A stretch of 32,417 nt of DNA from UBA9865 sp035647835 (GCA_035647835.1 DASRMS010000221.1:1-32417), one strand, 5' to 3'; shown: positions 25,810 through 32,303, numbered from the stretch's first letter. Numbers and translations are program-made. The notes: generated from the sequence alone by a model not told the origin.

Positions 25810-25855
25810 ATAAAAGACAAAGAAAGCGTACCTACAAAGGCACGCTTTCTTTGTC
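25810..25855. terminator. Shared terminator between rqcH and the convergent minus-strand genes
   Basis: 14-bp perfect inverted repeat, GACAAAGAAAGCGT (25816-25829) with its complement at 25842-25855. On the minus strand the stem is followed by TTTTATGTTTTTTATT, an excellent U-tract, so it ends the MarR-ABC-25869 operon. On the plus strand there is no clear T-run beyond the stem, so it is weaker for rqcH. Confidence 0.85.
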
Positions 25856-25868
25856 TGCTGCATTTATA

Positions 25869-26177
25869 CTATTCGGTACAGCAAGTGGGTCCCTCTAGCG
25901 GGTTAATAAGATAGCGAATGGCAGCATCTAAGATAACCTGACCATCTTCTTCAGCCAAGCGTACCATACCAATGATACCATTTTCTTCACCTAGCCACTT
26001 TAGGTACTCTTCTACAAAAATTTGCGCTCCCACCTCACTAAAGGGTTTTTCGTGATCCTTAAGCACAACTAAATACACTTCCCGGGGAATGTGCAAAATT
26101 CGGTGAGTAACTTGAAAGATTTCACCCTTTACTTCCTGCTCTTCGACTTTTGCAAATAGCGAACTCTCCTGCGCCAT
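25869..26177 (-). CDS. Unknown 102-residue protein behind an ABC exporter
   Basis: I do not recognise a family. The protein is acidic and soluble, with no membrane segment or signal peptide. It appears to be mixed alpha/beta (RILHIPREVYLVVLKD, VEEYLKWLGEENGIIGMVRL) and ends in PTCCTE, a vicinal Cys pair that could bind metal or be redox-active. The start is the ATG at 26177 with GAGGTG six bases upstream; an in-frame GTG three codons earlier overlaps that SD. It is 44 bp after the ABC exporter, with no terminator between, and is ended by the hairpin at 25810-25855. It is therefore probably the third gene of the MarR-ABC unit. It could be an accessory or a substrate-related protein. Confidence 0.65.
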   Translation of the reverse strand: MAQESSLFAKVEEQEVKGEIFQVTHRILHIPREVYLVVLKDHEKPFSEVGAQIFVEEYLKWLGEENGIIGMVRLAEEDGQVILDAAIRYLINPLEGPTCCTE

Positions 26178-26221
26178 TAACCTCACCTCGCTTACAACTT
26201 ATAAACCGGATCGTTCTACCT

Positions 26222-28114
26222 TTATTCTTTCATTAACTGCACAATATTATCTTGCGTTGTCGCGATACGAGAAATCTTTCGTTCTTCATGCTCCTCGATG
26301 GCACGCCGAAATTGTGTTTCATACAGTTCTGTATAGATTCCCTCTTTTATGACAAGCTCACTGTGCACCCCACGTTCTTTAATCACTCCCTCTTTGATCA
26401 CAAGTATTTCATCAGCGGTAAGGATCGTTGAGAGCCGGTGGGCAATCACAATACTTGTTCTGCCTTTGAGCAGAGGTTCAATAGCATCCTGAATTAAATT
26501 TTCAGAAATGGAGTCGAGTGATGATGTCGCCTCGTCAAAAATAATAATAGGCGGATCTTTGAGAATTACTCTGGCAATGGAGACACGTTGTTTTTCCCCG
26601 CCAGACAGTTTAAGGCCGCGGTTGCCGACGATGGTCTCATACTTGTCAGGTAACGACATGATGAAGTCATGCACATTAGCCTTGCGACAAGCTTCTTCCA
26701 ATTCCTCTTGTGTGGCATCGGCTTTGGCATACAGGAGATTATCTTGGAGCGTGGCGTTAAACAGGTAGGTGTCCTGTGTAACCATACCAATCTTGCGACG
26801 TAAATAGTTCAAATCAAGCTTGCGGATATCAGTACCGTCAAGCAGAATAGAACCGCCCTGGACATCGTAAACCCGCGGGATCAGATTGATAATGGTGGAC
26901 TTTCCTGCCCCGGACGCACCAACTAAAGCTACCGACTTGCCGGCTGGCACAGAGAAAGTTATGCCGCGTAAAACAGGGACATCACTACTGTATGAAAAGA
27001 CAACATTATCAAACTCCAGCTTACCTTTCCAAGCAGAGGGAATGATCGCATCAGCAGCGTTTTCAATTTCAGGTTGAATATCAAAGTATTCGAAGATCCG
27101 CGAGAACAATGCTAATGATCTAATCACATCAACCTGCACATTCATCAGCGAGTTTACTGGCCTATACATTCTGGACAGTAATGTCACCATCACGGTGATG
27201 TCACCAACTGTCAGGTTGCTGTGCGGGTTAAAGATAATAATCATCCCGCCGCCAAGATAGATCAGCATCGGGCCTACACTGGTGAAAGTATTGAGAACGA
27301 CTCTGAACCACCGTCCAACCATACTTTCCTTAATACTAATATTCACCATTTCACGGTTACTAGCCTCGTATTTGTCATACTCAGTCTTCTCCTTGGTGAA
27401 CAGTTTAACAAGCATCTGCCCACTAACACTGAGCGTTTCATTTAGTATCTGATTGATTTGGTCGTTATATTTTTGCGATTCCAAAGCCAGTGACCAGCGT
27501 GTTTTGCCCACCCGTTTCGTCGGTATCGTCAGCAAAGGGACTAAAACTACCGCCAGCGTTGCCAGAATCCAATTTTTCTGATACATAGCTGCTAGTGCTA
27601 CAATTAAAGTAGCAATGTTCTGAATAATACTGGTTAGCGTATTGACGATGACATTCCTCACCCCGTCGATATCACTGGTCATGCGGGTGATGATATCACC
27701 TTGTTTGTTTGTCGTAAAAAAATTGTGCGACATTTTTTGCAGATGAGTAAACATATTGTTGCGCATATCATAAATAATGTGCTGCGCTACCCAAGTGTTG
27801 ATATAGCTCTGCAGCACATTAACTAAATTCGAGGCGATCGTTAAAACAAAAGAAGCGATAATCAGCAGCAGCAGTGTTTTTAGATTTTTTCCCAGTAGTC
27901 CCTCGTCGATAATGCGACCTGTAAGCAGCGTTGGGTAGACACCGAGCACTGCAGATATCATGATCGTTATAATAACGACGCATAGTTGTTTCCAATAAGG
28001 AAGCAAATAGCTAAAGATGCGCTTAAGCAGTTGACTGGTGACTTCAGGTTTATTTTGTTTCTCTTCCTCGGTAAGATACCTGCTGCCTCGACCACCAATT
28101 CGCCTACTCTGCAT
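26222..28114 (-). CDS. ABC exporter half-transporter (permease fused to ATPase)
   Basis: MsbA/BmrA-like type IV ABC exporter, expected to work as a homodimer since no partner half is present. It has 630 residues. The first 340 form the transmembrane domain with about six helices (starts near 45, 82, 163, 185, 277 and a sixth near 305). The nucleotide-binding domain has Walker A GASGAGKST (399-407), Q-loop (VTQDTYLF), signature LSGGEKQR (503-510), Walker B IIIFDEATSSLD (523-534) and H-loop IVIAHRLS. The N-terminus carries an extra basic arm rich in Arg and Gly (MQSRRIGGRGSRY). The ATG at 28114 has AGAGGAGAG upstream, 87 bp after the marR stop. The neighbouring MarR repressor suggests drug or toxic-compound efflux; the substrate is unknown. 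Confidence 0.93.
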   Translation of the reverse strand: MQSRRIGGRGSRYLTEEEKQNKPEVTSQLLKRIFSYLLPYWKQLCVVIITIMISAVLGVYPTLLTGRIIDEGLLGKNLKTLLLLIIASFVLTIASNLVNVLQSYINTWVAQHIIYDMRNNMFTHLQKMSHNFFTTNKQGDIITRMTSDIDGVRNVIVNTLTSIIQNIATLIVALAAMYQKNWILATLAVVLVPLLTIPTKRVGKTRWSLALESQKYNDQINQILNETLSVSGQMLVKLFTKEKTEYDKYEASNREMVNISIKESMVGRWFRVVLNTFTSVGPMLIYLGGGMIIIFNPHSNLTVGDITVMVTLLSRMYRPVNSLMNVQVDVIRSLALFSRIFEYFDIQPEIENAADAIIPSAWKGKLEFDNVVFSYSSDVPVLRGITFSVPAGKSVALVGASGAGKSTIINLIPRVYDVQGGSILLDGTDIRKLDLNYLRRKIGMVTQDTYLFNATLQDNLLYAKADATQEELEEACRKANVHDFIMSLPDKYETIVGNRGLKLSGGEKQRVSIARVILKDPPIIIFDEATSSLDSISENLIQDAIEPLLKGRTSIVIAHRLSTILTADEILVIKEGVIKERGVHSELVIKEGIYTELYETQFRRAIEEHEERKISRIATTQDNIVQLMKE

Positions 28115-28201
28115 AAAATACTCTCCTCTGCTTCACTTGCTTGCAGCTATCAACCCGCAGCAAGCCTATTGATCTCTTATCAATAACGCTCATGCCTTTT
28201 T

Positions 28202-28762
28202 TTATGACGGGCCCCCCCCTTTGAACCTTTTATGCCGATGATGATGATGGCTCCCGGTTGAATGAAAATGTTTTGTGCCGTAGCTAGAAGAAGAACCTGC
28301 AGATTCTGGTTGATGACCGTCGTCTTGGAACTTTTGCTCTAATACTGCTACTATGCGATCAAGATAATCATTTAGTGCCACCTGTTCTTCTACACTCAAA
28401 CTTTTAAACAAGTCCTCTGCATCGGCCTGCTGCTCATTTAAAACTGATAATTCTTTTCCTGCATCTGTCAGGTGGATGATCAGAACGCGCTGGTCCTCTT
28501 CAGACGGTGTTCTGGTAATGTAACCGTTCTTTTCGAGTTTTTCCAGTAATTCTCCTAAAGATTGCGGCCGCATGTCAAGTAGATGTGATAGCTCTTTCTG
28601 GCTGATCTCCGGCTTGAGTTTTAGTAAGGCTAAAATACGTCCCTGACCTCGATGGATATTTCCCATGGGCCCATGCTTTTTAGATCTCTCGTGATAGAAT
28701 CTACCAAGCAAACGCTGTAACCGGAAAAACTTGTTTAAAAGATCGCTATGCTCTTTGCTCAT
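28202..28762 (-). CDS. MarR-family transcriptional regulator with a His-rich C-terminal tail
   Basis: Winged helix-turn-helix regulator, 186 residues. The DNA-binding domain lies at about 30-130: ILALLKLKPEISQKELSHLL, recognition helix in RPQSLGELLEKLEKNGYI, then the wing TRTPSEEDQRVLIIHLTDAG. The dimerisation helices flank it. After about residue 155 there is a low-complexity tail rich in His, Ser and Gly, including HFHSTGSHHHHRHKRF, which could bind metal. The end of the gene has a run of eight G on the coding strand (28219-28212). The ATG at 28762 follows AGGAGGGAGG. Its upstream region contains a promoter with an inverted repeat, so it probably represses its own operon with the ABC exporter. 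Ligand unknown; a metal is a reasonable guess from the tail. Confidence 0.9.
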   Translation of the reverse strand: MSKEHSDLLNKFFRLQRLLGRFYHERSKKHGPMGNIHRGQGRILALLKLKPEISQKELSHLLDMRPQSLGELLEKLEKNGYITRTPSEEDQRVLIIHLTDAGKELSVLNEQQADAEDLFKSLSVEEQVALNDYLDRIVAVLEQKFQDDGHQPESAGSSSSYGTKHFHSTGSHHHHRHKRFKGGGPS

Positions 28763-28782
28763 GGTAAGCCTCCCTCCTAAAG

Positions 28783-28825
28783 TTACTAAGGTACCTTCTC
28801 TTCTTATTATAAGGTAGCTTAGTAA
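28783..28825. promoter_or_regulatory. Inverted-repeat operator, probably for the MarR regulator
   Basis: TTACTAAGGTACCTT (28783-28797) and AAGGTAGCTTAGTAA (28811-28825) form a 15-bp inverted repeat with one mismatch and a 13-bp gap. The upstream arm lies between the -35 and -10 of the marR promoter and the other arm starts near +2. Each arm contains a near-palindrome centred on GGTA(C/G)C. This fits two MarR dimers blocking the promoter. Confidence 0.75.
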
Positions 28826-28833
28826 TTTGTCAA
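28806..28833 (-). promoter_or_regulatory. Strong sigma-A promoter of the MarR-ABC operon
   Basis: Minus-strand TTGACA (28833-28828), 16-base spacer, TATAAT (28811-28806), both hexamers perfect. The transcript start should be near 28799, inside the gap of the inverted repeat. The strength of the promoter makes repression the natural mode of control. Confidence 0.8.
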
Positions 28834-28904
28834 GTGGCTATAACCCTGTTAAATATGACTTTAGTATTGTTATTAGTTAAAACTTTTGACATAATAGTCT
28901 TTAT

Positions 28905-28934
28905 AAAATAAGCAGCACGCTAGCGTCTTGCTGG
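28905..28934 (-). terminator. Probable terminator of the methyltransferase gene
   Basis: On the minus strand CAGCA..CGC pairs with GCG..TGCTG around TA (28913-28933, with a three-base bulge on one side), followed by TTATTTTATA. It begins four bases past the stop codon. The imperfect stem lowers certainty. Confidence 0.55.
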
Positions 28935-28937
28935 AGA

Positions 28938-29576
28938 TTATGGAGCTGGTTGCAAATGGTGAATGCTGACAAAAAATTGTCCGTAAACTGATTCTTCCTC
29001 TCTTTCGATGCAATCTATACGCACTTCCTGCAGCTTTAATTGCCTCTTTAATTGTTCCACAAAGTGGTAGGTTGGCAGGCGACGTTGGTGGGAAATAAGT
29101 ATTTGGCCGCCAGCTTTAAGGTTATCCTTAAAAATAGTAAGCAGGTAGGCATTAAGCTGCGGATCATAAAAAATATCCGAGCCTAGCAGTAAGTCAAAAC
29201 GCTGCTGCAAAGTAAAAGCACGCCAGTCCCCGAGAAATCCCTCTGCCTTTACACCATTTAAGGCGGCATTATGTAGGGATAGTTCTACTGCCGCTTGATG
29301 ATAATCAGAAAACATGACCTGACCACCACGGATACCGCAGATCGTACCAGGCAAACCAAGTCCACTGCCTAATTCCAAGACAGACTTGTCAAGTAAGTTC
29401 AAATTCTTGTCGATATAGCGCGCTAAAGCGCGTGCAGAGGGCCAGATTTCAGCCCAGCAAGGCACTGCATCAGCATCCGATAAATCAGTGATTAAAGCCT
29501 CGATATCATCGACCACATCAAGATAAACAATTTTATTAGGCAGCTTAAATTCCGTTCTGACCAATTGAATATCCAT
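28938..29576 (-). CDS. Class I SAM-dependent methyltransferase (METTL21/ETFBKMT-like)
   Basis: Rossmann-fold methyltransferase resembling the Methyltransf_16 group, which methylates protein lysines or small amines; the bacterial substrate is unknown. It has about 212 residues. An N-terminal WAEIWPSARALARYI stretch is typical of this group. Motif I is VLELGSGLGLPG, motif II is MFSDYHQAAVELS, and the post-II block is LLLGSDIFYDPQL, where D-x-F-Y-D matches the family. It ends in a beta segment SVYGQFFVSIHHL. The start is set at the ATG at 29576 (AGGTGAG seven bases upstream); another ATG at 29579 is as possible. The longer reading to a GTG at 29594 would include the SD. It diverges from the TPR-like gene across 39 bp. 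Confidence 0.85.
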   Translation of the reverse strand: MDIQLVRTEFKLPNKIVYLDVVDDIEALITDLSDADAVPCWAEIWPSARALARYIDKNLNLLDKSVLELGSGLGLPGTICGIRGGQVMFSDYHQAAVELSLHNAALNGVKAEGFLGDWRAFTLQQRFDLLLGSDIFYDPQLNAYLLTIFKDNLKAGGQILISHQRRLPTYHFVEQLKRQLKLQEVRIDCIEREEESVYGQFFVSIHHLQPAP

Positions 29577-29615
29577 CATCTCACCTATTCCCACTATTAT
29601 TATGGAGGTGTCATT

Positions 29616-30089
29616 ATGTTTCGTTGGCGTCGCATTAAAAGTACACGTGAAGTATGGCGCAAGGGAGAAAAGTTAAGACGAGCAGGCAAAACAAAAGCAG
29701 CGGAAGAACTTCTGCTCAAAGCTGCAGCGTCCACCTCACCATTGGACAAGCATTATGCCTACCTTAAATTAATTCAGCTTTATCAGGAGCTAAATAATGC
29801 AGGTGATAATCGTCAGCAAGATTTAATAGTGACCTGTCAAAAGGATATTGCACTATTCCCAGATTTTTATGAGGCCTGGCTGATAGAATATTTTAATAAC
29901 GTTCCTACTCCCTATTTTCCCTCTTTTTCTGTGTTAGCAGAAATTTATGAGCGTGAAGGCAGGCTGCAGGAAACAATCGATCTTTGTGAATTGGCAATTG
30001 GTTACAACCTACAAGAAACTAGAGGCGAGGATTTTCCGGAAAAGTTAGAACGTCTTTATCGTCAGCGAGATTTGCAGCAAGAGAAATAG
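29616..30089 (+). CDS. TPR-like helical repeat protein
   Basis: Small helical protein of 157 residues that probably mediates protein contacts; no enzymatic motif. The N-terminus is strongly basic (MFRWRRIKSTREVWRKGEKLRR), which may suggest nucleic acid or membrane association. Two or three tetratricopeptide-like helix pairs can be read: AEELLLKAAA with YAYLKLIQLYQEL, and FSVLAEIYEREGRLQETIDLCELAIGY. The start is the ATG at 29616, with GGAGGTG seven or eight bases upstream; an upstream in-frame ATG at 29565 lies within the divergent methyltransferase and has no SD. It shares a 39-bp intergenic gap with the methyltransferase, so the two may be co-regulated. Function unknown. Confidence 0.75.
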   Translation: MFRWRRIKSTREVWRKGEKLRRAGKTKAAEELLLKAAASTSPLDKHYAYLKLIQLYQELNNAGDNRQQDLIVTCQKDIALFPDFYEAWLIEYFNNVPTPYFPSFSVLAEIYEREGRLQETIDLCELAIGYNLQETRGEDFPEKLERLYRQRDLQQEK

Positions 30090-30149
30090 CATTTGTTAGT
30101 ATAATTTGCTTCCAAACAGTGCAATTTAGGTGAAAAGGAGGTGATAAAT

Positions 30150-30335
30150 ATGATGACCACCTTTCACTGGATCCACATTATAGTGGGTGTTTGGTTAGCA
30201 TTTGTCAACTTTATGCCAATCTTACCCTCCGAACTTCTAATGTTGAACAACGCCATCATCGGCATTGTTGTGACCCTTTACAACGCCTATTTCTTGTTTG
30301 CAAAAAATAATACAGATGTCAAGCAGAAAAGTTGA
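30150..30335 (+). CDS. Small membrane protein, possibly one SPW-type repeat
   Basis: 61-residue protein with two hydrophobic segments (about 5-24 and 31-50). FHWIHIIVGVWLAFVNF, then NNAIIGIVVTLYNAYF, resembles the two-helix SPW repeat (W-x-x-x-x-x-G-x-W-L ... N-x-x-I-x-G) found in small membrane proteins of unknown function. The start is the ATG at 30150 because a full SD (AGGAGGTGAT, 30136-30145) ends four bases before it; an in-frame GTG at 30141 lies inside this SD. It is followed by a hairpin at 30336-30359. No known partner. The very strong SD suggests high expression. Confidence 0.7.
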   Translation: MMTTFHWIHIIVGVWLAFVNFMPILPSELLMLNNAIIGIVVTLYNAYFLFAKNNTDVKQKS

Positions 30336-30370
30336 GCTAGGCACCTTAGGGTGCCCAGCCAATTATTGTT
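30336..30370 (+). terminator. Possible terminator or RNA-end hairpin
   Basis: GGCACC (30340-30345) pairs with GGTGCC (30350-30355) around TTAG, extended by GCT/AGC with one unpaired base on each side. AATTATTGTT follows, a weak U-tract. It begins directly after the stop codon of the SPW-like gene. Confidence 0.5.
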
Positions 30371-30391
30371 CCTGATCAGAGGGGTGAGTAA

Positions 30392-30532
30392 ATGAGTGAA
30401 TTTAAAAATGACTCACGAGAAAGTGACTTTGCATCTGTGGCGATTAAATACGGTGCTTGGCTGCTGGGTTTGATTATTGTGCTTTACTTTGTTTCCCGCA
30501 ACGTTTTCCCCTTTATTCAAAGTCTTTTCTAA
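30392..30532 (+). CDS. 46-residue single-pass membrane protein
   Basis: Short ORF starting ATG at 30392, with GGGGTGA about seven bases upstream, ending TAA at 30530-30532. The product is 46 residues: a charged N-terminal third (MSEFKNDSRESDF) and one hydrophobic helix (AWLLGLIIVLYFV, about 23-36) followed by an aromatic tail. I do not recognise a family. It is downstream of the SPW-like gene and converges on the DUF1287 gene, whose stop codon overlaps its own by several bases. The SD and clean membrane segment support a real gene, but there is no other proof. Confidence 0.6.
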   Translation: MSEFKNDSRESDFASVAIKYGAWLLGLIIVLYFVSRNVFPFIQSLF

Positions 30533-31176
30533 AAAACAGCGGGATAACGATAATGGCCGATTATATCCCAGCGCTGTAAGCAATCTTCTTCTTTTGTCAC
30601 ACTGTTATTATGAATAACAAGCGGTATGCCCTGGCGATTAGTTCTATCACTAACAATGCCAGTATGGAGTTGACCGTCTGCACAGCGCCAGGATACAATA
30701 TCGCCCCACTGCCATGTTTCCAGTTGGTCTGCCACTGTCAGGGGAAGCTCCTGGCCAAAACGAGAGAAGAATACCATTTGATTGCGTACCCGACGATGAT
30801 CAATATTAGGGTCAGGTGCATCTAAACCATAATCTTGTGGGTAAAGCGCAAAATTTGCTTGCATATCTTGGTGAATTAACACCTGCAAATCGATATCTGC
30901 ATTACGGAGAGCACGAATTACCACATCCGTGCAAGCTCCCTGCGTCTGGGAAATATCTCCGCCCGGGTAAGCTATGACCGCATAAGCAGCATTATAGCGG
31001 ACCCTTTTTTTTGCCTCGGCTCTCGCACCCAGCAGAATATTATCAGCTGTAATTCGTTGGTTGGACGGTTTTTTCTCCACTAAAGATTCTCCTGGGACTT
31101 TAATCCATTGTAAAACGACTATTACAACTATTACCAGAGTAATAATTATTAAACTACTACTTTTTCTACGCAGCAT
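30529..31176 (-). CDS. DUF1287 domain protein with N-terminal membrane anchor
   Basis: The C-terminal 160 residues belong to the DUF1287 family (YijF-like), whose function is unknown but whose fold has been linked to the NlpC/P60 cysteine peptidase group. Motifs: GACTDVVIRALRNADIDLQ (the Cys-Thr-Asp could be catalytic), DHRRVRNQMVFF, WQWGDIVSW, and the His of LHTGIVSD. A hydrophobic anchor lies at about residues 8-24. The start is the ATG at 31176 with AAGGAG seven bases before it; a reading to 31278 would add 34 residues without a signal. It is probably extracytoplasmic and may act on the cell wall. It is transcribed after the 54-residue ORF, with a hairpin between them. Confidence 0.85.
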   Translation of the reverse strand: MLRRKSSSLIIITLVIVVIVVLQWIKVPGESLVEKKPSNQRITADNILLGARAEAKKRVRYNAAYAVIAYPGGDISQTQGACTDVVIRALRNADIDLQVLIHQDMQANFALYPQDYGLDAPDPNIDHRRVRNQMVFFSRFGQELPLTVADQLETWQWGDIVSWRCADGQLHTGIVSDRTNRQGIPLVIHNNSVTKEEDCLQRWDIIGHYRYPAVF

Positions 31177-31275
31177 CGTACCACTCCTTACTAATGGGGA
31201 TATTCCCTGTGGAGGGCAATAATCCTGCAGGCAAGCTGCCCAATTGTATAGCGATCTAATCTTTTGTCTACCACG

Positions 31276-31304
31276 CAAAACAGCCGCTAGTAATAGCGGC
31301 TGTT
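31276..31304 (-). terminator. Probable terminator after the 54-residue ORF
   Basis: AACAGCCGCTA (31279-31289) pairs with TAGCGGCTGTT (31294-31304), 4-base loop. On the minus strand the stem ends in TGTTTTG, a short U-tract. The stem overlaps the ORF's TAA stop codon. Confidence 0.65.
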
Positions 31305-31467
31305 AACGGAAACAACGTCTTTTTATTTCTACAGAATTAACGACGCAGCCTTCTTGCTTTAGTTTATGAAGCAGCCTATCTAATTGTTTTTGGGTCATTT
31401 CTTTATAAATACCAGCTTGTTGTCCCTGCAGTGTGCGGTATACAACCATATACTCTAAGTGGTTCAC
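31303..31467 (-). CDS. 54-residue basic small protein, unknown
   Basis: Short ORF starting GTG at 31467 with GGGAG about 10 bases upstream, ending TAA at 31303. The product has 54 residues: MNHLEYMVVYRTLQGQQAG, then a lysine-rich amphipathic helix KEMTQKQLDRLLHKLKQEG and a beta-like CVVNSVEIKRR end. No membrane segment. The composition is protein-like and a terminator hairpin follows immediately, which supports a real gene. The pattern beta-helix-beta might be a small RNA- or protein-binding fold, but I cannot name a family. It lies between the NERD-like gene (90 bp upstream) and the DUF1287 gene. Confidence 0.55.
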   Translation of the reverse strand: MNHLEYMVVYRTLQGQQAGIYKEMTQKQLDRLLHKLKQEGCVVNSVEIKRRCFR

Positions 31468-31556
31468 TAGATCCGTCTCCCTATCTTGTTTGCTAATTAG
31501 CTTGGTTCGCTACTATTATGTTACAACAAGAAGGGGATTAGTATATTAATAATTTA

Positions 31557-32303
31557 CTATAATTCTTTCCTCTGTGCGGAAATAGCATATAAAAACTTAC
31601 ATTTAGGGTATTTGCTGCAGCTTTTATAAGTTCCATGTTTTCCTTCACGAATCATTAATGCACTATTGCATTTAGGACATATATCAGCTTTGACCAGTCT
31701 GTTTCGTTCTTGCAATAGTTCCCTGATATCATAAATTCGAGCTTGAGTGGTAACTTTTTTTGCCCGTTTACCTTCAACCATGGAGATAATAGCTTGCATT
31801 TGTTCTGCTTTTAAATAAACCTTTTCGTAACTCTTTATTGTCGGCAAAAGGTCTTCCACATCAATGAGATGCGCTGCTACATCAGCCTTTACCTCGGTAA
31901 AGATGTTAAAGAGAACAATTGGTGTTATCGGTACCCGGGCATTGCTGAATAGCTCTCGCAAAGCTTTGGTTTGCACCTTACACTGCTGTAAAGGATTTGG
32001 AAATCTTTTTTTATACTGCAAAATTTTCACCCAAAAATCACCGTGCTCTGCTCCCTCAATCCGACCTATTTTTTCGCACAGTTTTATCACAAAGATACCG
32101 TGGGTAGAGATGACAAGATGCTCAATTAATAAGGTTCTGCCTGGTGTGATCTGTAAAATAAGATTATGTAGTATATAATAATCGTGATGATCAAGTTGGG
32201 CAAGCATCTGTTTTGTTTTCCGCCTGCGCAGCCCGCTTACAAGTGCTGGTAGTCTCAGCGCTAAGTAAATTACTGCCAAGACAAGTGATAAATATAACCA
32301 CAA
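31557..32303 (-). CDS. NERD-domain protein with C-terminal topoisomerase-type C4 zinc finger
   Basis: 248 residues. A hydrophobic N-terminal anchor (about 2-22) is followed by basic residues. The middle (about 45-150) resembles a NERD (nuclease-related) domain: TLLIEHLVISTHGIFVIK followed by GRIEGAEHGDFWV. The usual Glu-x-Lys pair of NERD after the strand (VIExK) reads KLC here, so nuclease activity is doubtful. The C-terminus is a zf-C4 topoisomerase finger with Cys209, 212, 229 and 235 (CPKC ... CSKYPKC). The start is TTG at 32303 with GGGGTG seven bases before it. A -10 TATAAT (32399-32394, minus) at the window edge gives a leader of about 85 bases. Possibly DNA-binding at the membrane; function unknown. 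Confidence 0.82.
   Translation of the reverse strand: MWLYLSLVLAVIYLALRLPALVSGLRRRKTKQMLAQLDHHDYYILHNLILQITPGRTLLIEHLVISTHGIFVIKLCEKIGRIEGAEHGDFWVKILQYKKRFPNPLQQCKVQTKALRELFSNARVPITPIVLFNIFTEVKADVAAHLIDVEDLLPTIKSYEKVYLKAEQMQAIISMVEGKRAKKVTTQARIYDIRELLQERNRLVKADICPKCNSALMIREGKHGTYKSCSKYPKCKFLYAISAQRKEL

Noticed and set aside
28115..28201. Hairpin in the gap between marR and the ABC exporter
   Set aside because: The TTGCT/AGCAA arms have mismatches and no T-run; co-transcription of the two genes is more likely.
28868..28910. TTGACA on the plus strand near 28885 as a promoter
   Set aside because: No matching -10 at proper distance and no plus-strand gene follows before 29616.
30072..30105. TTGCAG / TATAAT pair as a promoter for the SPW-like gene
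   Set aside because: The TATAAT at 30100 is good but the nearest -35-like hexamer is 22 bases away; an unassisted -10 is not enough to call.
31495..31510. Palindrome GCTAATTAGC as a terminator of the NERD-like gene
   Set aside because: Ten AT-rich bases with no loop and no U-tract would not form a stable hairpin.
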